A DNA stretch of 64,000 bases from Bradyrhizobium lablabi (GCF_018131005.1 NZ_JAFCJK010000008.1:1-64000); one strand, 5' to 3'; shown: positions 17,200 to 26,221, counted from the first letter of the stretch. Made by a program: numbers and translations. Notes: generated by a model from the letters alone, not told the origin.

Positions 17200-18333
17200 G
17201 TGAGCGGCGACCCGACATTGGAACAGATAGTCCAAGGCGAGGGACTCGCGTTGTGTGCCGCTGGCAACTGGACGGCCACCTTTGCACCCGCGCTCGAGAG
17301 GATCGTCTCCGACGCCGAGAAGCTGCGCGGCAGCCGCCCGCATATCTTCATCGACGTCTCGCAGGTCTCAAGGCTCGACACGTTTGGCGCGTGGCTGATC
17401 GAGCGGCTGCGCCGCAGCCTCAGCGACACCACCGCCGAAGCCGAGATCGCGGGGCTTTCGGCCAACTACTCGAGTCTCGTCGACGAGGTCAGCCGCGTCG
17501 GTACTGCGCCAACAGCCGACGGCGATCGGGTCTCGCTATCCACCATGTTCGAGCAGATCGGACGCACGGTGGTCGGCATCGGCGACACCGTGGTTGGGCT
17601 CGTCGACATGCTGGGCGCCGTGCTGGCCGCGACAGCCCATGTACTGATCCATCCGCGCAGCTTCCGCCTGACCTCGACCGTGCATCATCTCGAGCAGGTG
17701 TGCTGGCGCGCGGTGCCGATCGTCGTGCTGATCACCTTTCTGATCGGTTGCATCATCTCGCAACAGGGCATCTTCCATTTCCGCAGGTTCGGCGCCGACA
17801 TTTTCGTGGTTGATATGCTCGGCGTGCTGGTGCTGCGCGAGATCGGCGTGCTCCTGGTCGCAATCATGGTCGCCGGCCGCTCGGGCTCCGCCTACACCGC
17901 CGAACTCGGCTCGATGAAAATGCGCGAGGAGATCGACGCGCTGCGCACCATGGGATTCGACCCGATCGAGGTGTTGATCCTGCCGCGCATGCTCGCTCTG
18001 GTGCTGGCGCTGCCGATCCTCGCCTTTCTCGGCGCGATGGCCGCGCTCTATGGCGGCGGGCTGGTGGCCTGGCTCTATGGCGGCGTCGATCCGGAAGCGT
18101 TCCTGCAGCGGCTGCGCGACGCGATCTCGATCAATCATTTCATTGTCGGCCTCGTCAAGGCGCCCGTCATGGCCGCGGTGATCGGCATCGTTGCCTGCGT
18201 GGAGGGGCTGGCGGTGCAGGGCTCGGCGGAATCGCTCGGACAGCACACCACGTCGTCGGTGGTGAAGGGCATCTTCTTCGTGATCGTGATGGACGGCGTG
18301 TTTGCGATCTTCTTTGCGTCGATCGGGATCTGA
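17200..18333 (+). CDS. mlaE: MlaE-type phospholipid ABC permease with N-terminal STAS domain
   Basis: A 377-residue inner-membrane permease of the Mla/MCE lipid transport system. Residues about 1-105 form a STAS-like domain (FIDVSQVSRLDTFGAWLIERL), which in E. coli is the separate protein MlaB; residues about 130-377 are the MlaE permease with GRSGSAYTAELGSMK and the EIDALRTMGFDPIEVLILPR coupling motif. Translation starts at a GTG that follows a strong GAGGGG site; no ATG fits. mlaF begins 2 nt after its stop, so the two are one operon with mlaD. The complex moves phospholipids between the membranes. Confidence 0.92.
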   Translation: MSGDPTLEQIVQGEGLALCAAGNWTATFAPALERIVSDAEKLRGSRPHIFIDVSQVSRLDTFGAWLIERLRRSLSDTTAEAEIAGLSANYSSLVDEVSRVGTAPTADGDRVSLSTMFEQIGRTVVGIGDTVVGLVDMLGAVLAATAHVLIHPRSFRLTSTVHHLEQVCWRAVPIVVLITFLIGCIISQQGIFHFRRFGADIFVVDMLGVLVLREIGVLLVAIMVAGRSGSAYTAELGSMKMREEIDALRTMGFDPIEVLILPRMLALVLALPILAFLGAMAALYGGGLVAWLYGGVDPEAFLQRLRDAISINHFIVGLVKAPVMAAVIGIVACVEGLAVQGSAESLGQHTTSSVVKGIFFVIVMDGVFAIFFASIGI

Positions 18334-18335
18334 CC

Positions 18336-19106
18336 ATGTCCGATTGGGCATCAGACGCCATCATCCGGGTCCGCGACATTACGGTTCAATTCGGCAAGAC
18401 GCGCGTGCTCGACGGCCTCGACCTCGATGTGAAGCGCGGCGAGATCCTGGGCTTCGTCGGCCCCTCGGGCTCCGGCAAATCGGTGCTGACGCGCACCATC
18501 ATCGGGCTCTTGCCGAAAGTCTCCGGCCGCATCGAGGTGTTCGGCGTCGATCTCGATGCCGCAAGCTCCGCGGAGCGACGCGCGATCGAGCGGCGCTGGG
18601 GCATCCTGTTCCAGCAGGGCGCGCTGTTCTCCTCACTCACGGTGCGGCAGAATATCCAGTTCCCGGTGCGCGAATATCTCCGGGTGTCGCAGCGGCTGCT
18701 CGACGAAATCATGGTCGCCAAGCTCGTGATGGTCGGCCTGAAGCCCGAAGTTGCCGACCGCTATCCGTCGGAGCTTTCCGGCGGCATGGTCAAGCGCGTC
18801 GCGCTGGCGCGAGCGCTCGCACTCGATCCCGAGCTCGTCTTCCTCGACGAGCCCACGTCGGGCCTTGATCCGATCGGCGCTGGCGATTTCGATGAACTGG
18901 TTCGCACCCTGCAGCGCACTTTGGGCCTGACCGTTTTCATGGTAACCCACGATCTCGACAGTCTTTACACTGCATGTGATCGTATCGCCGTGCTAGGGAA
19001 CGGTAAGATCATTGCAGTGGGGTCAATCGCCGACATGAAGGCGTCGCAGCATCCCTGGTTGCAGCAATATTTCAACGGCAAGCGCGCCCGGGCCGTCGTG
19101 AGCTAG
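18336..19106 (+). CDS. mlaF: MlaF-type ABC transporter ATP-binding protein
   Basis: A 256-residue ATPase with Walker A GPSGSGKS (42-49), the signature LSGGMVKRVALARAL, Walker B ELVFLDEPTSGLDP and the switch histidine in MVTHDL. The MVKR form of the signature and the C-terminal ADMKASQHPWLQQYFNGKRA are typical of MlaF (Ttg2A). It powers the MlaE permease encoded 2 nt upstream. The stop codon touches the palindrome at 19106. Confidence 0.93.
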   Translation: MSDWASDAIIRVRDITVQFGKTRVLDGLDLDVKRGEILGFVGPSGSGKSVLTRTIIGLLPKVSGRIEVFGVDLDAASSAERRAIERRWGILFQQGALFSSLTVRQNIQFPVREYLRVSQRLLDEIMVAKLVMVGLKPEVADRYPSELSGGMVKRVALARALALDPELVFLDEPTSGLDPIGAGDFDELVRTLQRTLGLTVFMVTHDLDSLYTACDRIAVLGNGKIIAVGSIADMKASQHPWLQQYFNGKRARAVVS

Positions 19107-19154
19107 CGCATGATCCCGAAACGTGGCGGCCGGTCGTCGGAAAAGATCATGCGC
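19106..19154. repeat. Dispersed palindrome with GCATGATC arms, copy 2
   Basis: GCGCATGATCCCGAAA at the left pairs with GGAAAAGATCATGCGC at the right around a GC-rich centre. It starts at the last base of the mlaF stop and lies between mlaF and mlaD, so it could lower expression of mlaD relative to mlaE and mlaF. Related to the elements at 2547, 36163 and 38798. Confidence 0.7.
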
Positions 19155-19222
19155 CAACATACAAACTCGACGGCTCTGATGCAGCGCGGCTGCGACGGAG
19201 AGCCTGGTCGTCGGAGCAATTG

Positions 19223-20089
19223 ATGGAAACGCGGGCGAACTACGTCCTGATCGGGGTCTTCACGGTGGCGGTGATCGCGGCCGCGTTCGGCTTCGTGCTG
19301 TGGTTCCAGAGCCTGCACACCACCAAGCAGCGCAGCCCTTTGCGGGTCATCTTCGAGGGCGCAGCGTCAGGTCTGCGCAACGGCGGAAGCGTCAATTTTA
19401 ACGGTATCCGGATAGGGGAGGTAGTTTCAGTAAAACTCGACAATCCGCGGCGCGTGGTCGCGCTTGCGATGGTCGAGAACAACGCCCCGATCCGCAAGGA
19501 CACGCTCGTCGGCCTCGAATTCCAGGGACTGACCGGCGTCGCCGCGATCTCGCTGAAGGGCGGCGAGGAGGCCGCCCCACCGGCGCCGCTCGACGAGGAC
19601 GGCATCCCGGTTTTGACCGCCGATCCGAGGGCGTTGCAGGACGTTACAGAGGCGATCCGCGCCACTCTGCAGAACGTCAACCGCATCGTCGCCGATAACC
19701 AGGAATCGGTGAAGAACTCGCTGCGCAATCTGGAGACCTTCACCTCGGCGCTCGCGCGCAACTCGGAGAAGATCGACAACGTCATGCTCAAGGTCGATGG
19801 CGTGATGGGCAAGGCCGACAATCTGATGCTCGGGTTGAACGCGATCGCGGGCGGCAATGCCGGTGGCGAACTCAGTCTGATGGTGAAGTCGATCCGCGAA
19901 CTCGCCGAGGATTTCGACAAGCGTTCCGGCGCGCTGATCGCCGACAGCCGCAGGACGCTGTCCGACATCAGCCGCGCCGTGAACAATTTCGACCGTAATC
20001 CGAGCCGGGTGATCTTCGGCGGCAGCAACAACAGCGCGCCGGAGACTGCGCCGGCACCGCCGGCAGCGCCACCCAGGCGGCGGCAGTGA
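19223..20089 (+). CDS. mlaD: MlaD-type MCE domain substrate-binding protein
   Basis: A 288-residue protein with one N-terminal transmembrane anchor (about 7-28), an MCE domain (about 37-115; FEGAASGLRNGGSVNFNGIR and the EFQGLTGVAAISLKGG strand) and a long helical C-terminus of about 150 residues ending in a Pro/Ala-rich tail. MlaD hexamers form the periplasmic lipid channel over MlaE. The long helical tail, which carries repeated Asp-Asn-Met-Leu segments, is longer than in E. coli MlaD and closer to tunnel-forming MCE proteins such as PqiB. An in-frame TTG precedes the ATG at 19223. No auxiliary lipoprotein gene follows. Confidence 0.9.
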   Translation: METRANYVLIGVFTVAVIAAAFGFVLWFQSLHTTKQRSPLRVIFEGAASGLRNGGSVNFNGIRIGEVVSVKLDNPRRVVALAMVENNAPIRKDTLVGLEFQGLTGVAAISLKGGEEAAPPAPLDEDGIPVLTADPRALQDVTEAIRATLQNVNRIVADNQESVKNSLRNLETFTSALARNSEKIDNVMLKVDGVMGKADNLMLGLNAIAGGNAGGELSLMVKSIRELAEDFDKRSGALIADSRRTLSDISRAVNNFDRNPSRVIFGGSNNSAPETAPAPPAAPPRRRQ

Positions 20090-20206
20090 TGTGATGGTGA
20101 GTAGCGAGTAGCTTTCCGGCGTTGCCGAGTCCGTCATTGCGGGCATCGGAAGCGACGCAGGGGGTCCCGCCGAGGTCCACGCGTCCGTTTGTTGTGGTTC
20201 AAGACC

Positions 20207-20235
20207 AAAACGGAGGCCTTTCGGCCTCCGTTTTC
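20207..20235. terminator. Bidirectional rho-independent terminator
   Basis: AAAACGGAGGCC pairs perfectly with GGCCTCCGTTTT around a 5-base loop and sits between the convergent mlaD and the long coiled-coil gene. Its A and T flanks suit both directions. Just upstream (about 20128-20190) is a decayed piece of the CGTCATTGCG repeat family. Confidence 0.85.
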
Positions 20236-20260
20236 TATTCGCCTATCGTTCCTCGCCAGC

Positions 20261-23200
20261 TCATCCCAGCCGTCCCGCCGCGTGGGCGAGCAGCGTGTAG
20301 ACCAGCCCGGTCTCCGAGATCAGGTGGCTGCGCAGTTCATGCTGGCCGCGGCCATCGCGGGCGACGTCATCGAGCAGACGCTCGAACTCGCCGATATAAC
20401 GGTCGACGGTCTGCTTGAAGCCGCGGTCGGCGCGATACTTGCGCGCGACCTCGTCGAAGGCTTTCTGGCCCGCCGGCGTATACAGGCGCTTGGAGAATGC
20501 CTTGTTCTCGCCGCGCTGGTAGCGATCCCACATCTCGGCGGCGAGGTTGCGGTCCATCAGCCGGGCGATGTCGAGCGACAGCGACTCCAGCGGATTGGCT
20601 GCAGCCTGTGGCGCCGGGCGGCCACGCGGGACCTCGCGGCTCGGTACGGGCGGTGGCGTATCACTACTGCGGTTGAGCAGATCGGACAGCCAGCCGTCGC
20701 GGCCGCCATCGGAGCTCGCCGGGTTAGCCGATGGCGCCTCGGTGCGGCGCGAGGACGGCATGCCGAGATCCGGCGGCGGAAGCGTCGATGCGCTACCCCC
20801 GCTGTCCCGCATGCGCACCTCGCCACGGCCACCCGCGGCTGCCGCGATCGACTCCTCCTGGCGGGCGCTGCCTCGGTTGCTGCTGACGACGTCGAGCCCG
20901 CGGCCGTGATGCGCGACGATGCGGTTCAGTTCGGCCAGCGCCTCGATCTGGTCGACGATCACCTTGCGCATCTGCGCGGTGTTCTCGGCGGCCTCCTGCG
21001 GCATTTCCAGCACCCCGCGACGCAGCTCGTTGCGGGTGACCTCGAGTTCGTTGTGCATCTCCGCGGCCATCTGCTTCATCGCCGTGACCATCGCGGAGAA
21101 CTTCTCCGTCGATTCCCTGAACATCGCGTCGGTCTCGGTGTTGCTCTGCTGGTACAGCTCGCTCATGGCGTCGAGCGTCTGCTGCCGCTCATTCTCGGCC
21201 GCGAGCCGCACCGCCTCGAATTGCCGGCTGATCGCCGCCGAACCGGCGCCGGCGGTTTCCGCCACCACGCGGGCGATGTCGCGGGCGCGCTCCTCGGCCG
21301 CGGCCAGCGATTCATCGAGCAGCCCGGTGAAGCGCGACAGCCGCTGGTCGAGATCGGTGGTGCGCAGGTCGATCGTCGTGACCAGCGACTCCAGCGCCGA
21401 CTTGCGCTCGGTGACCGACGAGGTGGTGCTGCGATTGGCCTGCTCGACCATGGCAGCCGCCTCGATCAGTGCCTTGCCGTGGGTTTCGAACTGGGCCGAG
21501 AGCTCGCCGAGGTCCTCCAGCGCCTTGCCGGTCTTGCTGTTGAACGTCGTCAACTGATCTTCAAGCGTCCGGGTCGCAATGCCGTTGCGCGAGGTGACGT
21601 CGTTCATGGCGGACACGAAGTCGGCCACCCGGGTCACGAGCGCGCGCTCCAGCGAGTTGAGATTGTCGTGGGCGCCAGTCAACACCTCCTGCAGAAGGAT
21701 GTTGCCCTCGCGCAGTCGCTCGAACAGCGCCACCGTGTCGGTGCGCAGGATCTTGCTGGTCTCCTGCATCTCGGTGACGGCGGAGATTGAAACCTGGCGC
21801 GACTGGTCGATGGCCGCGCGCGAGGCATGTTCAAGATCCTTGAGCGACTTCGCCACCGCGCCGGTCGCAAGATCGCCGGCCGAGGTGATGTTGCGCGCGA
21901 CATCGTTGCCGTGCGTCAACATCGATTGCGAGAACGTCTGGCCGCGCGACTCGATCGCCTTCAGCGCGTCCGCGGTGGCGCGATCGATGTCGCCCGCGAG
22001 CTGGCCCGCCTTGGCGGAGAGCGCCTCGATCAGCGAACCGCGGCGGCCGTCGACCATCTGCGACAGGCGATCGGTCTGCTGCTGCACATAGGTGATGATC
22101 TCGTCGGTCTTTCCGGTCATCGTCGAGCCGAACGCGCTGGAGGCGGCGAGCACCGAACGTTCGATGTCGGCGGAGGTCGTCTTGACCTTGGTGGTGACCT
22201 CGTTGGACATGCTGACAAGCGATGCCTGCGCATTCTGCGCGGACGTCTGGATGTTGTCGGTGGTCTTGGCCGTGACCACGGTGAGCGAATGCTCGATCTC
22301 GGTGGACACCGCGCGGATCTGGGTTGCCGCGTCCGAGGAGGTGGCCGCGAACGTGCTTTGCGCCTCGCGTGCGCTGGCAAGGATGGACTGTGCGGTATCC
22401 GCACCGGCGGTGGTGAGCGAACGTTCGATGTCGGCGGAGATCGCGCGGATCTGGGTCGCCGCCTCGGAGGAGGTCGCAGCGAACGAGCTTTGTGCCTCGC
22501 GTGCGCTGCCGAGGATGGCCTGGGCGGTATCTGCGCCGGCGGTGGTGAGCGAACGTTCGATCTCGGCGGAGATCGCGCGGATCTGGGTTGCCGCCTCGGA
22601 GGAGGTCGCAGCGAACGAGCTTTGTGCCTCGCGTGCGCTGCCAAGGATGGCCTGAGCGGTATCTGCGCCGATCGCGGTCAGCGTGCGCTCGACGTCGATC
22701 GCCAGCGACTTGACGTGGTCGGCGGCTTCCGACGACGCGGTGACCAGGGTGTTCTGCGCCTCGCGAGCGCCGGCCGTCAGTGTCTCCACGGTCCCGTTGC
22801 CGACCATCGACAGCGAACGCTGGATGTCGGCGGCGAGTGCGGACACCTTGCTCGCGGTGTCCGCGGACACATTGACGAGGGTGTTCTGGGCCTCGCGCGC
22901 ACCGGAAGTGATCGCCTCGGCGGTGGCGGCGCCGGTCATCGACAGCGAGCGCTGCACATCGTCGGCCAGCGTGCGGACCAGATTGGTGGCCTCGGTGGAC
23001 GCGCCGGCCAGCGTGCTCTGGGCCTCGCGTGCGCTCGCGACCACAGCCTCGGCGGTGGCGGTGCCGGCCATCGAGAGCGAACGTTCGACGTCGACGGCAA
23101 GCGACTTGACCTGCCTGGTGACGTCGGACGAGGCCGAGATCAGCGTGGTCTGCGCTTCGCGCGCGCCGGACGTGATGGCCTCGGCGGTCGCCGTGCCGAC

Positions 23201-25996
23201 CAGCGAGAGCGAGCGCTCGACGTCGGCCGTGAGCGATTTGACCTGGTTTGCGGTATCGGCGGAGGCACTGACCAGCACGGTCTGCGCCTCGCGGGCGCCC
23301 GAGAGCACCGACGCGGCAGTGGCGCTGCCGGCCGCCTGCAGCGTCCGCTCGACATCATCAGACAGAGTCTTGATCTGGGAAGTGACGTCGCCTGATGCCG
23401 TGATCAGCATGGACTGCGCGTCGCGGGCGCTGGTCAGGACCGAATTGGCGGCGTTGGTGCCGACGGCGGCGAGCACGCTCTCGACTTCGGACGACGTCAG
23501 CTTGAGCTGGGCGCCGACATCGGTCGATACCGTGAGCAGCGCCTGCTGTGCGGTGCGCGCACCGGTCTGGATCGTTTCGGCAGTGTTGACCACGAGATTG
23601 GTAAGCGAGCGTTCGGCGTCCTCGACATGGGACCGGATGCCGGACGACAGCAGCTCCGCACGCGCCATGAGGTCTTCACTGGCCTGCCGGCCGCTGCTCT
23701 CGATACGACCAGCGACGGCCTCGACGCGCGAGCCCAGCAGATCCTCGAACTGCGCGACGCGGGTGTCGATGTCGCTGGCGATAGCGCCGACCCGGCTCTC
23801 GATGCCCTGCTGAATGTCCATGAATCGCGCCGAGATGGTGTCGGTCAGGTGCGCGCTGCGGCCGTTGATGGTTTCGGTGACGCTGCCGATGCGATGGTCG
23901 ACTGCGGCGATCGCCTGCACAGTGCCCTCGGTGAGGGTCGCGCCGAGGAGGCCGAGGCGCGAGTCGATCGACTGGATCGCCTGTGCGGCGCCTTCCGTCA
24001 GCGACGTCGCTAGCGTGTCGAGGCGACCCTCGATGGTCTCGGTGACCGACTTCGCGCGGGTGTCGAAGTTGACCTCAAGCGTCCTGAGGCGGCCGTCGAT
24101 TGCATCATCCAACGACCTGAGGTGGTCGTCGAGGGACGTGTCGAGGAAGCTCAGCCGGCCGTCCAGCGAGTTGTCGAGTGAGCTGATCTTGCTCGACATC
24201 GAACTGTCGAAGGTCGTGAGCTTGTCGTCCAGCGAGGCGTCGAGAGTGGTGACGCGGCTGCCAAGCGTGGTTTCGAATTGCAGCAGGCGCTGGTCCAGCG
24301 AGGCGGTAATCTGCCCGCTGTTCGACATCACGCGGTGATCGAAGGTGTCGACATAGCTCTTCAGGCTGTCGGCGATGTCCTGGGTCCGCTGGCCCATGCG
24401 TTCGACGATGTCGCCGCCGAAGGTCTTGACGGTGCGGTCGAACTCCGAGATGTGGCGGGTGATCAGCGCGCCGAGCGTGCCGGAGTCCCGCGCGAACTTC
24501 TCGGCAAGCTCGCTGCCATGGTTCTTCACCAGCTCGTCGAACGCGCTCATCTGCAGCGACAGGGAATCGTGCGCGGTCTCGGTCTGGCTCACCACCCTGG
24601 CGACCAGCGAATTGACGGTGACGTCGAGAGCCTCGCTCGCCTTGTCGCCGCTGCTCATGATCTGGCCGGCGAGGCGGCCGCCGGCGTCGTCGATCTTGCT
24701 GACGAGGTCGTTGCTGCGCAGCTCGAGTTCCAGCAGCAGCGAGTCGGACGAATTCTTGAGCGAGTCATGGACGTGCTCGGTGCGCTCGGAGATGCCCTCG
24801 ATGATGTTCGCCGACCGCTGCTCGAACTCGCCGGTGATGCGGTCGATGCGCTCGTTCAGCATCTCGTGAACGCGGTCGGCCAGATCGACGAACTCGTCGT
24901 GAACGTGGCCGGTCTTGAAGTTGAGGCTGGTGGTCAGCCGCTCGGAGGCGTCGAGCACGGCGCGGGTGGTCTCGGCGCTCGCTTCCTCGAGGCGATCGAG
25001 CAGGTCGCCCCCGCGCTCGCCGAGCGCGAGGATCATGTTGTCGCCCGCGTGACCCAGTGCGGCCGTGATGTGCTGGCCGCGCTCTTCCAGCGCGCCGGTG
25101 ATGCTCTTGGCGACCTCGTCGACGCGCGAGGCGATCGCATCCGAGATCAGCGCGATATCGTGGCGCAGATCGATCTGCACGCCGGAAATCGCGCTGCGCA
25201 CCTGCTCGGCCTGGCCGACCAGATTGTCACGCTGATGGGCAATGTCCTGCAGCAGAGCGCGGATGCGTACTTCATTGTCGGAATAGGCGCGTTCGAGCGC
25301 GGCGACTTCGTTGGCAACGAGAGTTTCGAGTTCGCCGGCGCGCGCGATCGCGCGCTCGACGCCGTCGCCCATCGCCGCGACCTCGCGGCGGATCGCCTGG
25401 CCGACCGTCACCATGGAATCGGCGGCTGCGTGTTCGGGCTCGGAGAAGCGGATCGCGACCTGCGCCATCGATTGCGCGATCATCCGCATCTCCTGGCCAC
25501 GCCAGGCGAGGCTCGCGAGGAAATAGAACAGCAGGATCGGTGCGAGGAATAGCGCCAAGAGGCCCGTCAGCACCAGCACACCGCCGTTCTGGCCCATCGC
25601 GGCCTGCAGCGATGGCAGGAAGGCAGCCGCCAGGATGCCGCAGCCGATCAGCCAGACGCCGGCTGTAAGCGTTGCGAGCGTATAGACGTTGCGGGTAGGG
25701 CGCCCCTTCTGCAGCGCCTGCAGCAGCTGGCCGATGGTTTCGCGATCATCATTGGCGGCGCGGCGCGGGCTGCGCGGCTCGTCGATCGGCTCGAACACCG
25801 GATGATCCGCGACAGGTCGGGAGTCGAATGATGTGGCCGAGAAGTCGGGCGCTGCCGAGGGCGGACTTGGCGGGGTGGCATCGTCGTCGGTGGTACTGCG
25901 GTTTTCCGCGCTCTGTTCGCCGATGTTGAGGGCTTCCTGAATCGCAGAGAGCGCGACTTCGGTGGGATCTTTGACCTTTTTGGGATTGTTCGCCAT
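20261..25996 (-). CDS. gpr: Giant membrane-anchored coiled-coil protein, growth pole ring (GPR) / RgsE class
   Basis: A 1911-residue protein. It has a soluble N-terminus starting MANNPKKVKDPTEVALSAIQ, two transmembrane helices (about 104-128 and 138-161), and then about 1500 residues of almost unbroken helix with apolipoprotein-like repeats. A Pro/Ser-rich linker (about 1690-1800) leads to an ordered C-terminal domain (LESLSLDIARLMDRNLAAEM to the end). Size, two-TM start, apolipoprotein-like helices and the end domain match the growth pole ring protein of Agrobacterium and RgsE of Sinorhizobium, which build a ring at the growing pole and are needed for unipolar elongation. Six 11-residue repeats lie at 24053-24250 and eleven 44-residue repeats at about 22140-23575. 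A perfect CtrA box is 175 nt upstream of the start. Assignment is by architecture and recalled motifs, not by alignment. Confidence 0.75.
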   Translation of the reverse strand: MANNPKKVKDPTEVALSAIQEALNIGEQSAENRSTTDDDATPPSPPSAAPDFSATSFDSRPVADHPVFEPIDEPRSPRRAANDDRETIGQLLQALQKGRPTRNVYTLATLTAGVWLIGCGILAAAFLPSLQAAMGQNGGVLVLTGLLALFLAPILLFYFLASLAWRGQEMRMIAQSMAQVAIRFSEPEHAAADSMVTVGQAIRREVAAMGDGVERAIARAGELETLVANEVAALERAYSDNEVRIRALLQDIAHQRDNLVGQAEQVRSAISGVQIDLRHDIALISDAIASRVDEVAKSITGALEERGQHITAALGHAGDNMILALGERGGDLLDRLEEASAETTRAVLDASERLTTSLNFKTGHVHDEFVDLADRVHEMLNERIDRITGEFEQRSANIIEGISERTEHVHDSLKNSSDSLLLELELRSNDLVSKIDDAGGRLAGQIMSSGDKASEALDVTVNSLVARVVSQTETAHDSLSLQMSAFDELVKNHGSELAEKFARDSGTLGALITRHISEFDRTVKTFGGDIVERMGQRTQDIADSLKSYVDTFDHRVMSNSGQITASLDQRLLQFETTLGSRVTTLDASLDDKLTTFDSSMSSKISSLDNSLDGRLSFLDTSLDDHLRSLDDAIDGRLRTLEVNFDTRAKSVTETIEGRLDTLATSLTEGAAQAIQSIDSRLGLLGATLTEGTVQAIAAVDHRIGSVTETINGRSAHLTDTISARFMDIQQGIESRVGAIASDIDTRVAQFEDLLGSRVEAVAGRIESSGRQASEDLMARAELLSSGIRSHVEDAERSLTNLVVNTAETIQTGARTAQQALLTVSTDVGAQLKLTSSEVESVLAAVGTNAANSVLTSARDAQSMLITASGDVTSQIKTLSDDVERTLQAAGSATAASVLSGAREAQTVLVSASADTANQVKSLTADVERSLSLVGTATAEAITSGAREAQTTLISASSDVTRQVKSLAVDVERSLSMAGTATAEAVVASAREAQSTLAGASTEATNLVRTLADDVQRSLSMTGAATAEAITSGAREAQNTLVNVSADTASKVSALAADIQRSLSMVGNGTVETLTAGAREAQNTLVTASSEAADHVKSLAIDVERTLTAIGADTAQAILGSAREAQSSFAATSSEAATQIRAISAEIERSLTTAGADTAQAILGSAREAQSSFAATSSEAATQIRAISADIERSLTTAGADTAQSILASAREAQSTFAATSSDAATQIRAVSTEIEHSLTVVTAKTTDNIQTSAQNAQASLVSMSNEVTTKVKTTSADIERSVLAASSAFGSTMTGKTDEIITYVQQQTDRLSQMVDGRRGSLIEALSAKAGQLAGDIDRATADALKAIESRGQTFSQSMLTHGNDVARNITSAGDLATGAVAKSLKDLEHASRAAIDQSRQVSISAVTEMQETSKILRTDTVALFERLREGNILLQEVLTGAHDNLNSLERALVTRVADFVSAMNDVTSRNGIATRTLEDQLTTFNSKTGKALEDLGELSAQFETHGKALIEAAAMVEQANRSTTSSVTERKSALESLVTTIDLRTTDLDQRLSRFTGLLDESLAAAEERARDIARVVAETAGAGSAAISRQFEAVRLAAENERQQTLDAMSELYQQSNTETDAMFRESTEKFSAMVTAMKQMAAEMHNELEVTRNELRRGVLEMPQEAAENTAQMRKVIVDQIEALAELNRIVAHHGRGLDVVSSNRGSARQEESIAAAAGGRGEVRMRDSGGSASTLPPPDLGMPSSRRTEAPSANPASSDGGRDGWLSDLLNRSSDTPPPVPSREVPRGRPAPQAAANPLESLSLDIARLMDRNLAAEMWDRYQRGENKAFSKRLYTPAGQKAFDEVARKYRADRGFKQTVDRYIGEFERLLDDVARDGRGQHELRSHLISETGLVYTLLAHAAGRLG
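22140..23575 (-). repeat. Eleven tandem 44-residue (132-nt) repeats inside the GPR-like gene
   Basis: Each unit contains a Gly/Ser-Ala-Arg-Glu-Ala-Gln core followed by a Ser/Thr-rich stretch and an Asp/Glu-Val/Ile-Glu-Arg-Ser-Leu end. Forty-four residues equal four hendecads, expected for an 11-residue helical repeat as in apolipoproteins. Units 8 and 9, encoded at about 22391-22660, are nearly identical in protein and DNA, so they were duplicated recently or are kept alike by gene conversion. Confidence 0.9.
24053..24250 (-). repeat. Six consecutive 11-residue repeats inside the GPR-like gene
   Basis: The units read TTLDASLDDKL, TTFDSSMSSKI, SSLDNSLDGRL, SFLDTSLDDHL, RSLDDAIDGRL, RTLEVNFDTRA. 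Leu/Phe at position 3, Asp/Glu at 4 and a hydrophobic residue at 7 and 11 recur, which fits an 11-residue (hendecad) coil. Confidence 0.9.
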
Positions 25997-26170
25997 GTTC
26001 AGTCCAAGCCCTCTTGCGATTTTCTATTTTGCGCGTCGGCGACCTTGCGAACGTCCCCCGCAAGCGCGAAGCCGGTGCCCCCAGCGGAGCGCAAGCCTGC
26101 CCGTCGGCGGCTTGTCCGCTACATCCTCAAACATCCTATTGGTTGAGCGATGCGAATGAAATGGTCGCAA

Positions 26171-26185
26171 TTAAGACATTCTTAA
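26171..26185. promoter_or_regulatory. Perfect CtrA-type box TTAA-N7-TTAA
   Basis: TTAAGACATTCTTAA matches the full CtrA consensus, and a third TTAA follows at 26192-26195 (spacing 6). It lies between the GPR-like gene (start 25996, minus) and the HPt gene (start 26380, plus). CtrA is the cell-cycle master regulator of Alphaproteobacteria, so one or both genes may be cell-cycle controlled. Motif seen directly; binding is inferred. Confidence 0.55.
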
Positions 26186-26205
26186 TCATCGTTAACAGCT
26201 TTGTG

Positions 26206-26221
26206 CCATAAGGCCTTATGG
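26206..26221. promoter_or_regulatory. Perfect 16-bp palindrome in the gpr-hpt intergenic region
   Basis: CCATAAGGCCTTATGG is fully self-complementary with no loop, which is more like a dimeric repressor operator than a terminator. It lies 20 nt from the CtrA box. The rest of the 383-nt gap (25997-26379) is AT-richer than its surroundings and has no gene I can support. Confidence 0.4.

Noticed and set aside
21827..23395. A 522-codon plus-strand open frame opposite the GPR-like gene
   Set aside because: It is Arg/Gly/Asp-rich with no family resemblance and arises because the GC-rich repeats keep the opposite frame open.
22140..23575. Regular 132-bp direct repeats resembling a tandem or CRISPR-like array
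   Set aside because: The repeats are contiguous, keep one reading frame and encode a 44-residue helical unit; there are no unique spacers and no cas genes.
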